From Paenibacillus tepidiphilus (GTDB lineage Bacteria > Bacillota > Bacilli > Paenibacillales > Paenibacillaceae), in assembly GCF_008635795.1 (NCBI RefSeq), contig NZ_VWRQ01000002.1, positions 410,683 through 474,682 on the forward strand: 64,000 nt of DNA, given 5' to 3'. The position numbers and the translations under genes are program-made. Under the pieces are notes generated by a model. It worked only from the letters and a program-made list of their open reading frames with translations. It did no database searches and was not told where the DNA came from. Shown here piece after piece: positions 1 to 7,203 of this stretch (position 1 is its first letter; each line of letters begins with the position of its first letter).

Positions 1-1289
1 TCCTGATTATGGCGGATCTTGGCCTCATTACCCTGTTCGGTCGCCTGGTAGAATACGCGGCGCGCAATTTCCTTGGGCAGGTAGTCCTGCTTCACATAAT
101 GCCCCGGAAAGTTATGCGGATACTGGTACCCTTCATGCCCCAGCTTCACCGCCCCTTTATAATGGGCGTCGCGCAGATGCAGCGGCACCTCCGCCGAACG
201 CAGCTCCTCCATCGTATTCATGGCGTTGTCAATCGCCATAACGACCGCATTTGATTTCGGGCTCTCCACCGCAAACAGAATCGCCTGGGCGATATTCAGC
301 TTGGCCTCCGGCCAGCCGTTGTTGCGGTATGCCTCCAGTGCGCTGACCGCCTGTACCATCGCCTGCGGATTGGCCAGGCCGATGTCCTCGCTGCTGGCGG
401 CGATCAGGCGGCGGATGAAGGTCATCGGGTCCATGCCGAGCTTCTCGACGGCATACAGGAACCAGAACAGCGCCGCATCGCTGGAGCCGCGGATGCTCTT
501 GTGGAAGGCCGAGAGCACGTCGTACTGCGTGGACTCGTCGGCCTTGACCGTCGGCCGGCGGATCGACTCCTCCGCCACCTCCAGCGTAATATGCACGCTG
601 CCGTCCGGCTCCGGCGACGTGGTCATCGCCGCCAGCTCCAGCGCGTTCAGCGCGCGGCGGATATCGCCGTTCGCCATGGCGGCGATATGCTGCAGGGCGT
701 CCTCGTCCGCCTGCAGCTTCATGAAGCCCAGGCCACGCTGCTCGTCGGCCAAGGCCCGCTTCATCGCGAGCAGGCTGTGCTCGCTGGTCAGCGCCTCCAG
801 CTGGAACAGCGTGGAGCGGCTGATCAAGGCCCCGTTCACATAATGGAACGGGTTCTCCGTCGTGGCCCCGATAAAGATGATCGTGCCCTTCTCGACCGCA
901 GGCAGCAGCGCATCCTGGCGCGAGCTGTTGAAGCGGTGCACCTCGTCCAGGAACAGAATCGTCTTCGTACCGTAAAGCGCTTTGTTGCTCTGCGCGCGCT
1001 CAATTACCTCGCGCACGTCTTTGACGGAAGCTTCCACAGCGTTCAGCCGCACGAACTCCCCTTGCGTCGACTTGGATATAATATGGGCCAGCGTCGTCTT
1101 GCCGCAGCCCGGCGGGCCGTATAGCAGGATCGACGAGACCTGGTCCGCTTCAATTGCCCGGCGCAGCAGCTTGCCCTTGCCGACAATATGCTCCTGTCCG
1201 ATATATTCATCGAGACTCTCCGGACGCATGCGGTCCGCCAGCAGGCGGCCGCCGGTCTGTTCTTGCCCGAACGAGAATAAATCCATCAT
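1..1289 (-). CDS. rarA: Replication-associated recombination protein A (RarA/MgsA, YrvN), 3' end outside window
   Basis: AAA+ ATPase of the clamp-loader/RuvB-like superfamily that acts at stalled replication forks. The frame reads from ATG at 1289 leftward without a stop to base 1, so the C-terminus is missing. Visible features in order: an N-terminal MMDLFSFGQ start, a Walker A (LLYGPPGCGKTT) near residue 55, a Walker B (LFLDEVHRF), a sensor region with GATTENPF, then the helical RarA C-terminal domain including GHEGYQYPHNF. An AAGGAAGTGG ribosome binding site precedes the two consecutive ATG codons. In Bacillus this gene (yrvN) follows tcdA (yrvM); here about 10 kb of other genes lies between them. 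Identification is firm; only the end is unseen. Confidence 0.95.
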   Translation of the reverse strand, partial: MMDLFSFGQEQTGGRLLADRMRPESLDEYIGQEHIVGKGKLLRRAIEADQVSSILLYGPPGCGKTTLAHIISKSTQGEFVRLNAVEASVKDVREVIERAQSNKALYGTKTILFLDEVHRFNSSRQDALLPAVEKGTIIFIGATTENPFHYVNGALISRSTLFQLEALTSEHSLLAMKRALADEQRGLGFMKLQADEDALQHIAAMANGDIRRALNALELAAMTTSPEPDGSVHITLEVAEESIRRPTVKADESTQYDVLSAFHKSIRGSSDAALFWFLYAVEKLGMDPMTFIRRLIAASSEDIGLANPQAMVQAVSALEAYRNNGWPEAKLNIAQAILFAVESPKSNAVVMAIDNAMNTMEELRSAEVPLHLRDAHYKGAVKLGHEGYQYPHNFPGHYVKQDYLPKEIARRVFYQATEQGNEAKIRHNQ

Positions 1290-1342
1290 TCCACTTCCTT
1301 GATCTGTATTTCGCGTGAAACACCTTCCCCTATCATACCACA

Positions 1343-1392
1343 AATTAAAAAGAGCATGACCTCCGCTTCCGGGCGGGCGCCATGCTCTTTGT
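1343..1392 (-). terminator. Rho-independent terminator of the CD3324-family gene
   Basis: Inverted repeat AAAGAGCATG (1349-1358) / CATGCTCTTT (1381-1390). On the minus strand it is followed by a T-rich tract. It lies just beyond the stop codon of the gene at 1406-1687 and separates it from rarA. Confidence 0.75.
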
Positions 1393-1405
1393 TCAAAGTG
1401 AAGGA

Positions 1406-1687
1406 CTAGCGGTTCATCGCCAGCCGCATTTTTGAGATAATCTTACGGATGCTTTCTTCCGACAGGTGATAGCGCTTCTGCAGCTCATTAACCGAACAGC
1501 CTTCGCTGTGACTGCAGTAGATCTCTGCGTTGCGGCTGGCAATCTCCTGCCGCGATCCGCTGTTCTCGCCCCATCTTACCCGTTGTTCACTCTTCTTGGG
1601 TATGTAGAGCAGTTCACCCTGGATGTACCCCTGAAGCTCTTCGAGCAGGCGGGGGGGAAGCACATCCTTTCCATTTACGTAACTCAC
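1406..1687 (-). CDS. CD3324-family small DNA-binding protein
   Basis: A 93-residue protein. The N-terminal half (YVNGKDVLPPRLLEELQGYI) and the C-terminal helix-turn-helix-like segment (NELQKRYHLSEESIRKII) fit the CD3324/Mor-activator-like family of small putative transcription factors in Firmicutes; the specific target is unknown. The start codon is GTG at 1687, preceded by AAGGAGGAAACGCAAC, an excellent ribosome binding site. A hairpin terminator follows at 1343-1392. The start lies inside a short overlapping frame (1614-1754), so translation may be coupled. The family call is from memory of the domain pattern; the regulator role is inferred. Confidence 0.75.
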   Translation of the reverse strand: MSYVNGKDVLPPRLLEELQGYIQGELLYIPKKSEQRVRWGENSGSRQEIASRNAEIYCSHSEGCSVNELQKRYHLSEESIRKIISKMRLAMNR

Positions 1688-1754
1688 GTTGCGTTTCCTC
1701 CTTCAACAGGTGTGTTGCCGTCGTTCCGACCACTGCATTAACAGTCCATTCCAT
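1614..1754 (-). CDS. Possible overlapping leader peptide upstream of the CD3324-family gene
   Basis: A 46-codon frame begins at ATG 1754 behind GGAGGCAGGTGTT, a strong ribosome binding site, and reads MEWTVNAVVGTTATHLL before running into the CD3324-family gene in another frame. Only the first 22 or so codons are outside that gene. The good ribosome binding site and position suggest a translated leader, but coding by chance is possible. I do not recognise the peptide. Confidence 0.3.
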   Translation of the reverse strand: MEWTVNAVVGTTATHLLKEETQRELRKWKGCASPPPARRASGVHPG

Positions 1755-1874
1755 AACACCTGCCTCCTTTCTTCTCCTCAGATTTGGTAAATACCGTAAT
1801 TTCATTATATTAAACCCTGCGGTTATCGTCTATCCTCAAAGTTCTGCCTGCTTCACAGCAGCTTTCCGTCTTAG

Positions 1875-1899
1875 TAAGAAGGAGGCCTCGCGGCCTCCC
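1875..1899 (-). terminator. GC-rich hairpin with short T tract
   Basis: GGAGGCC (1881-1887) TCGC GGCCTCC (1892-1898), followed on the minus strand by TTCTT. It lies 20 bases downstream of the 10-codon frame at 1919-1951 and could end that short transcript. The T tract is weak. Confidence 0.45.
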
Positions 1900-1908
1900 G
1901 GTTTATAA

Positions 1909-1931
1909 GGTTTCCGTCTTAGACGGAAACC
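1909..1931. repeat. Perfect inverted repeat overlapping a short ORF stop
   Basis: GGTTTCCGTCT T AGACGGAAACC: 11-base arms around one base, spanning the stop codon of the minus-strand frame at 1919-1951. The 12-base TTTCCGTCTTAG also recurs directly at 1863-1874. The symmetry suggests an RNA hairpin or an operator. Confidence 0.6.
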
Positions 1932-1951
1932 ACCTCGTATACTTTGATCAT
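1919..1951 (-). CDS. Possible 10-residue peptide with strong ribosome binding site
   Basis: ATG at 1951 is preceded by GGAAGGAGGCTGATTGAA, a near-perfect Shine-Dalgarno at normal spacing, and opens MIKVYEVVSV followed by TAA. The stop lies in a perfect inverted repeat (1909-1931) and a second hairpin follows (1875-1899). The rest of 1806-2236 contains no other gene that I can support. It could be a leader peptide or a chance ribosome binding site; I do not recognise it. Confidence 0.35.
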   Translation of the reverse strand: MIKVYEVVSV

Positions 1952-2165
1952 TTCAATCAGCCTCCTTCCAGAAAGATTCTGCCCGGCCGGACACTTATTA
2001 TTAAGCCATAGGTGCAGGGGGGTTACAAGACCAAGAACAGTTTTAACCGTTCTTCACCAGAAAAATAGTGTAGCCCCAAAAGCATTTCCGTTAAACTGTA
2101 TGATCACTTTTAATGCTATAACCCCTGATCTTACAGAGACATATTTCATATATATTTATACAAAA

Positions 2166-2186
2166 CAAATGTACATTTGGTATTAT
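2166..2186 (+). promoter_or_regulatory. Palindromic putative operator next to a -10-like hexamer
   Basis: CAAATGTACATTTG (2166-2179) is a perfect 14-base palindrome, immediately followed by TATTAT (2181-2186), which resembles a -10 box. It lies about 50 bases before the radical SAM gene at 2237. The surroundings are very AT-rich, so chance similarity to -10 is likely, but the palindrome sits where a repressor would act. No clear -35 was found. Confidence 0.4.
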
Positions 2187-2236
2187 ATGTAGTTCTTTTT
2201 TTTTCCTTTTCACATAAAAAATTCCGAGGTGAATTC

Positions 2237-2989
2237 ATGCATCCGTTTATACCTAATATTTACAAACTGGAGATCGATATCACGTACTTATGCACCCTGA
2301 AATGCCATAATTGTAACAGAGGTATCTCTGTGGCTCCTCCCGTCAAAGAGCATAACATGAGTGTTGAACAGATCCGAAGATTTATTGATCAATCTATTAC
2401 TTCTAATCATCCTTGGGAACAAATCAAGCTCATTGGTGGCGAGCCAACCATTCACCCCCAAATTGATATCATAATTGAGTTGCTGTATACATATAAAGCT
2501 GATTACAACAAACAGCTCGATTTAAGGGTTGTTTCGAACGGGACAACCAGTTTTACCCGCAATAAGCTGGATCAGATTCAAACTGCTTATCCTGATATCA
2601 TTATCGAGAATTCCGGCAAGGTAGATAACTTCATACCTGGCTTCTCGTTAAGCCATATTGCTCCCCGTGACATTTATGCTTTCAAGAACCACCGCTACAG
2701 AGGCTGCTGGGTTTCTGAGGAATGCGGAATTGGCCTTAATTTCTCCGGCTTCTACTGCTGCTCAATCGGCGGGTCCATCGCAAGATTGTTTAACCATGAA
2801 ATTGCCGTCAGAAATGTAGAAGACTTGAATTTCGATACGCTTATGAATATGTATGACAAGGTCTGCTCGCTCTGCGGGATGTATCATAATCTCAAAGCCA
2901 CTGGCGTCAACGATGAAACCATTCTTTCCCCCACCTGGCAAAACCAAATTGATAACCTCGACCCTCTAGAAATTCTGCCAAAATATTAA
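2237..2989 (+). CDS. Radical SAM protein with C-terminal cysteine clusters
   Basis: A 250-residue protein. The Cx3Cx2C motif binding the SAM-cleaving iron-sulfur cluster is CTLKCHNC (C19, C23, C26), and a GGEP motif follows at residues 67-70. Extra cysteines at C157, C163, C174, C175, C210 and C213 (pattern CSLC at the end) suggest an auxiliary cluster, as in SPASM/twitch enzymes. Substrate unknown. The ATG at 2237 is chosen because GAGGTGAATTC precedes it; an upstream in-frame extension to 2177 has no ribosome binding site. It is first in a compact plus-strand trio with a 15-base gap to the next gene. The region is AT-rich compared with the core genes, suggesting transfer. Possible roles are peptide or small-molecule modification; I cannot choose. 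Confidence 0.8.
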   Translation: MHPFIPNIYKLEIDITYLCTLKCHNCNRGISVAPPVKEHNMSVEQIRRFIDQSITSNHPWEQIKLIGGEPTIHPQIDIIIELLYTYKADYNKQLDLRVVSNGTTSFTRNKLDQIQTAYPDIIIENSGKVDNFIPGFSLSHIAPRDIYAFKNHRYRGCWVSEECGIGLNFSGFYCCSIGGSIARLFNHEIAVRNVEDLNFDTLMNMYDKVCSLCGMYHNLKATGVNDETILSPTWQNQIDNLDPLEILPKY

Positions 2990-3004
2990 CTTAAGGGGTG
3001 CACC

Positions 3005-3778
3005 ATGATCGATTCACATGTATCCATGGCATTAGTCTCCGAAGGATTAATCGATACCGTGTGCAGCGAGGCCATCCGCCTCGGCCGTAAAGGTATAGCT
3101 TTTACCCAGCCACTGTTGCCTGCAGAGACACAACAATCCCATAAATCTTGGGCCAATTACGGTGAGAACGCTGAAACCATATTTCAAAAGAAAATGCACT
3201 ATTTCCAGATGTTAAAGATATACAAAGGCATAGAGCTTCACACGGATTTCACTGATTTCGAGGCTACTATGAACATTGCCAGCCGTTATCCTGTCGATTA
3301 TGTTCTTGCCTCTGCGGATCCCAGAGTATTAACTGTGTCGAGCCCCGATGAAGAGTTGAGGAAACTAAAGTATTTGCGGTATATAAACGGGATCAGCTGC
3401 ATTGAGCCATTAATTGAATGGGCTTACATGGCTGCTGGTTCTAGCCCAGGCGAGCCCTTTGATAGCCGTCAGGATCGAATGGACTGGTTAGATATGCTGC
3501 TGAAAGCGCTGATCAGCGAATATAAATGCATTGAGTTAAATGTGAATTTTATAACAACCCAAAGTGAACAGGCCTCTTTCGTGGCTGATAAGCTCACGCC
3601 CTTCCTTACACGTTATCATGAACTCGGCGGAAGCTTGATTTCACTTGCTACACGATCCGGTTCAGTTCAACAGCTAAGCGCCAGCTTTGAATATTATCAA
3701 CAATTGCTGCTTCAGACCGGGTTTAGATATACCACACACTTTGCGGCCTTGAATCCTGTTCACGATAGTTTAACATGA
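3005..3778 (+). CDS. Degenerate PHP-domain (HisJ/histidinol-phosphatase-like) protein
   Basis: A 257-residue protein that follows the layout of PHP phosphoesterases of the HisJ type: an N-terminal MIDSHV strand, GIAFTQ where IGFTEH-like sequence is usual, GIELHTD where GIEVD is usual, and DYVLASADP where DYVIGSVH is usual. Several metal-binding histidines and acids of active PHP enzymes are replaced (for example the first motif lacks the second His). I infer a PHP-fold protein that may be catalytically altered or inactive. ATG at 3005 follows AAGGGGTGCACC. It is the middle gene of the trio, 15 bases after the radical SAM gene. The family assignment rests on motif positions only. Confidence 0.5.
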   Translation: MIDSHVSMALVSEGLIDTVCSEAIRLGRKGIAFTQPLLPAETQQSHKSWANYGENAETIFQKKMHYFQMLKIYKGIELHTDFTDFEATMNIASRYPVDYVLASADPRVLTVSSPDEELRKLKYLRYINGISCIEPLIEWAYMAAGSSPGEPFDSRQDRMDWLDMLLKALISEYKCIELNVNFITTQSEQASFVADKLTPFLTRYHELGGSLISLATRSGSVQQLSASFEYYQQLLLQTGFRYTTHFAALNPVHDSLT

Positions 3779-3823
3779 CTTAATTTTCCTAGTAAGAAAT
3801 AATCTTAACTGGGGGGTTTCCAG

Positions 3824-4816
3824 GTGAACTCCAAAATTTTAAGTTTAAATGACCCTGTGATCTATACTTATAATATCTACGGCAGTATTTTTTCAATCCT
3901 TTCAGATGATCCCGCTATATGGCCCTGGGTGTATAACAACTTTATTCAAATTAAATATGTCCCAGACTGGAATAGCTATTTCTTTGACCATCACCATCTG
4001 TTATTTGATAATTGTCCATGGTTAAATCATTACATCATTCCGAGAAAGTGGTCTTCAGACCGCTTTAACGGGTCAATAGTCGATTGTATTATCCATTCAA
4101 TTGATAACGGTATGTATCTGTATTTTTACGTGGACCGGTTTTATTTATCCATGTCAGAGCATTACCGCAAGGCGGAATTATGGCACGAAATACTTGTATA
4201 CGGCTATGATCGGGCAAGCCAAACTATATATATAGCTGACAACTTGGCGGACGGGAAGTATATAAAGACTGAATGCTCTTTTGAGGAAATGGAACAAGGG
4301 TACTGGAGCATCCATGCCGATGTGGAATTTTACCACAATATTCATCTTTTCGAAAGGCACCCGGAAGAAGGTGTCGCGATTGATCCGACTCAGATATTAG
4401 CTACTCTTGGACATTATCTCCATTCGACCCCATCGGTCAATATGTTCATCAAAGAGCATACGATTTACGGCATTCAGGCTATGGAATTCATGCTCGATAA
4501 TATTAATGGGATCATTGAACAGGAGAAATTCGTCTTTCTGGATAAAAGAGCCTTTCATTTATTTATGGAGCATAAAATATTAATGGAAATGCGCTTAATG
4601 TATTTGAAGGAGCATTCACCGCTTTATGTTGCAGATTCCATCATTAAGGAATACGCCCCTCTTAAAGATGACTACAGGACTCTGCGGAATATCGTTCTCA
4701 AATATAATGTATTGCAAAAAAATGATAAATTACTATTAAATATTAAAAGCCGGCTGCATTCGGCAATTGAAAAAGAAAAAGGCCTGATTGGTATGCTGCT
4801 TATACAGAATACTTAA
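3824..4816 (+). CDS. BtrH-N/C39-like protein of unknown function
   Basis: A 330-residue soluble protein. The segment around residues 120-150 (ELWHEILVYGYD, then YIADN) resembles the His- and Asp-containing half of papain-like C39/BtrH-N domains, which in butirosin-type pathways transfer acyl groups and are also found as stand-alone proteins beside peptide-synthetase genes. An unambiguous N-terminal catalytic cysteine is not evident; Cys residues are in NCPWL and VDCII. The C-terminal 120 residues look helical (KEHTIYGIQAMEFMLDNI onward). Start GTG at 3824 with GGGGGG seven bases upstream. Last gene of the trio, followed by a terminator. The fold assignment is tentative. Confidence 0.45.
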   Translation: MNSKILSLNDPVIYTYNIYGSIFSILSDDPAIWPWVYNNFIQIKYVPDWNSYFFDHHHLLFDNCPWLNHYIIPRKWSSDRFNGSIVDCIIHSIDNGMYLYFYVDRFYLSMSEHYRKAELWHEILVYGYDRASQTIYIADNLADGKYIKTECSFEEMEQGYWSIHADVEFYHNIHLFERHPEEGVAIDPTQILATLGHYLHSTPSVNMFIKEHTIYGIQAMEFMLDNINGIIEQEKFVFLDKRAFHLFMEHKILMEMRLMYLKEHSPLYVADSIIKEYAPLKDDYRTLRNIVLKYNVLQKNDKLLLNIKSRLHSAIEKEKGLIGMLLIQNT

Positions 4817-4850
4817 CTTAAAGTGTCATAATAAAATATAAGCTTAAATG

Positions 4851-4887
4851 GCGAAATAAAGGAAACTTTATATCGCTATTTTTTTAT
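4851..4887 (+). terminator. Terminator of the three-gene cassette
   Basis: GCGAAATAAAG (4851-4861) GAAA CTTTATATCGC (4866-4876): 10 of 11 pairs with a tetraloop, followed by a T-rich tract to 4887. It lies 35 bases after the stop at 4816. Confidence 0.85.
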
Positions 4888-4997
4888 TCTCATGATCAAA
4901 GTATTTTGACGAATCACTAAAATTTTAGTCGATTAATGTCGAAAGATATAGTAATTATCTATTACCTTCGAGATATGGAAGATAAGGGGGACTTACT

Positions 4998-7013
4998 ATG
5001 CCACACCTTCGGAAGCCTTTAAGACAGATATTCCGCATCAAAAAACTTCGGACCGAGCTTATGCTGTTCATTATTGCCGTAGTTGTGCTGCCCACTCTTC
5101 TAGTGGCCATTATCTCGTCGGAAACCTCCCGCTCGGAGCTGCGGACCCGGATGGCCAATACTACCTTATCCAGCATTGAGCTGCTCGACCAGACCCTTAC
5201 ACAGCTCATTGAACTCGAAAGCGCCAGTGTCAATGAGCTGGCTTACCAGATTTCCTCCACAGACCTGACAGGCGACACAGCCCGGGTTCAGCGGCTGATT
5301 GATAAATTCAAAGAAGAACATCCAGAAATCGATATTATTGCCGCCGGCAACAACGCTGGAGCATACCTGTTCGCGCCGCAAACGGAAATGGAGGATTACG
5401 ATCCGCGGGTTCGGGACTGGTACATCGATGCCCTCAAGAGCCCTGAGCGGACTTCGGTCATTGATCCGATTTTCTCCCAGGTGACAAAGTCTTACATTCT
5501 GCCGATTTCACGTGCACTAAATGACGGCCAAGGAGCAATCAGCATCAGTCTCAGCATGGAGGGAATCAGGGAGCTTGCCCAGACGGTGAGCCTGGGCTCC
5601 AGCGGCTATGTATATATCCTGGACAATAACAATAAGGTTATTTATCATCCGAACATGGAGGTGGCTGAGCCGGTAACCGGCAAGCTGCTGGACCAGTTGC
5701 GCGCACCTTCCGGTCAGGTCGCTTATACAGATACTGCCGGCTCAGATATGGACGGATTTTATATAACGAATGCACTGACCGGCTTCAAGCTGACGGGCGT
5801 GCTACCGGAGAAGGAATATACGGAGGCCGCTTATCCTATCCTGATTAATTCAGCCATTGTTCTCATCACGGCGCTAGTTCTGGCCGCCGTGGTAACCTTC
5901 TTCATCATCCGCCGCATCACCGAGCCTCTCCTTCAGCTTAATCAATCCGCCCGGAGAGTAAGCGAGGGGCACCTGGACGAGGCGGTACACACTACACGCG
6001 TTGACGAAATCGGCCAGCTTGCCGACAATTACAATGCGATGGTGACTTCGCTGCGGCTGATGGTGCAGGATGTGGCCGATACCTCGGGACAGCTCGCCGC
6101 AGCCAGCGAGCAGCTCTCTGCCAGCACGAACGAGAACAGCAAAGCGGTCGAGTACGTCACCGAGCTGGTAGAGGAATCCACGCGGGGAGCGGAAGCCCAG
6201 GCCCATGCATCCGCCGAGGTGGCCATCACGATGGACGAAATGTCCACGGCCATTCTCAGGATTGCTTCGGCCGCAGAGTCCATCGTCGAAGCCGCAGGAG
6301 CAACCGAGCAGGATGTCGGCACCGGCAGCGGTAAAATCCGCCATGTCAGCGAGCAGATGTCCACCATCCGCCAGTCTGTGCAGCAGTCGGGCAGTCTGAT
6401 TGCCGAGCTGAACGGCCTCAGCGCCAGGGTCGCCGAAGCCAGCACCTCCATTGCGGCCATCGCCAAGCAGACCAATCTCCTGTCGCTGAATGCGGCGATT
6501 GAAGCGGCCCGCGCCGGAGAACAGGGGCGAGGCTTCGCCGTCGTCGCCGGAGAAGTACGCAAGCTCGCCGAAGCCTCCAATACGAGCGCGGACGAGATCC
6601 GCGATACGATTACCGAGATGCTGGGACTGATCTCCAGCGCTTACGAGATGATGAAGCACCGCGTGTCCGCCGATGTGGAGCAAGGCATTACGCTTACCCT
6701 GGAAGCCAGTGCAGCCTTCCAGCAGATTGAGCATTCCACCCGCCATGTCAGCGAGCAGATTCACGAGGTCTCGGCCGTCGCCGAGCAGATGTCGGCCAGC
6801 TCCGCCGAGGTTGCCGCTTCCGTCCAGGAGATGGCCTCGATCTCCCGTGCGTCGCTGGACTCCTTCCAGAGCGTAACCGCGGCGACGGAAGAGCAGCTCG
6901 CTTCCATGCAGGAAATCACCTCCTCCTCCGCCTCCTTGTCCACCATGGCGGAAGACATGCAGAAGCAGGTGGAGCGGTTCCGTTTCGACAGCCGCCCGGA
7001 GAACGGGAAATAA
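4998..7013 (+). CDS. Methyl-accepting chemotaxis protein with extracellular Cache domain
   Basis: A 671-residue transmembrane receptor that should sense an extracellular ligand and signal through CheW/CheA. In order: cytoplasmic start, TM1 about residues 21-41, a dCache-type sensor ([12 protein letters not shown] and [18 protein letters not shown] are typical), TM2 about 279-301, HAMP ([20 protein letters not shown]), then the signalling coiled coil with the conserved hairpin tip around residues 490-530 ([20 protein letters not shown]). Length fits the family. Start ATG has AAGGGGG upstream. Upstream, TAAA (4918-4921) 16 bases before GTCGAAAG is a poor match to a sigma-D motility promoter and should not be relied on. 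Monocistronic, with a terminator at 7022. Confidence 0.95.
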   Translation: MPHLRKPLRQIFRIKKLRTELMLFIIAVVVLPTLLVAIISSETSRSELRTRMANTTLSSIELLDQTLTQLIELESASVNELAYQISSTDLTGDTARVQRLIDKFKEEHPEIDIIAAGNNAGAYLFAPQTEMEDYDPRVRDWYIDALKSPERTSVIDPIFSQVTKSYILPISRALNDGQGAISISLSMEGIRELAQTVSLGSSGYVYILDNNNKVIYHPNMEVAEPVTGKLLDQLRAPSGQVAYTDTAGSDMDGFYITNALTGFKLTGVLPEKEYTEAAYPILINSAIVLITALVLAAVVTFFIIRRITEPLLQLNQSARRVSEGHLDEAVHTTRVDEIGQLADNYNAMVTSLRLMVQDVADTSGQLAAASEQLSASTNENSKAVEYVTELVEESTRGAEAQAHASAEVAITMDEMSTAILRIASAAESIVEAAGATEQDVGTGSGKIRHVSEQMSTIRQSVQQSGSLIAELNGLSARVAEASTSIAAIAKQTNLLSLNAAIEAARAGEQGRGFAVVAGEVRKLAEASNTSADEIRDTITEMLGLISSAYEMMKHRVSADVEQGITLTLEASAAFQQIEHSTRHVSEQIHEVSAVAEQMSASSAEVAASVQEMASISRASLDSFQSVTAATEEQLASMQEITSSSASLSTMAEDMQKQVERFRFDSRPENGK

Positions 7014-7021
7014 CATGCGCC

Positions 7022-7054
7022 GCCCCTTGAATGATTCGTTCAAGGGGCTTTTTT
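7022..7054 (+). terminator. Terminator of the chemotaxis receptor gene
   Basis: GCCCCTTGAA (7022-7031) / TTCAAGGGGC (7039-7048) with a seven-base loop, then TTTTTT. Confidence 0.95.
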
Positions 7055-7138
7055 GCGTCGAGCTCCGCTCATATATCCTCGGGAGCCTCCACGACACTGG
7101 GAGGGTCTTGTTCGTGATGAGCCATCCATCACATGCAA

Positions 7139-7184
7139 CAAAAGGCATCTCCGGCTATTTACAGCCTGAAGATGCCTTTCATGT
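7139..7184 (-). terminator. Probable terminator of helD
   Basis: AAAGGCATCT near 7143 pairs with AGATGCCTTT near 7175; on the minus strand the stem ends in GCCTTTTGTTG. It lies 20 bases beyond the helD stop. Confidence 0.6.
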
Positions 7185-7203
7185 CCATTGCCTCTATAAG
7201 TGG

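Noticed and set aside
1944..2192. 82-codon plus-strand frame upstream of the radical SAM gene as a possible RiPP precursor
   Set aside because: No ribosome binding site at its ATG, no leader/core pattern, and it overlaps the operator/promoter region.
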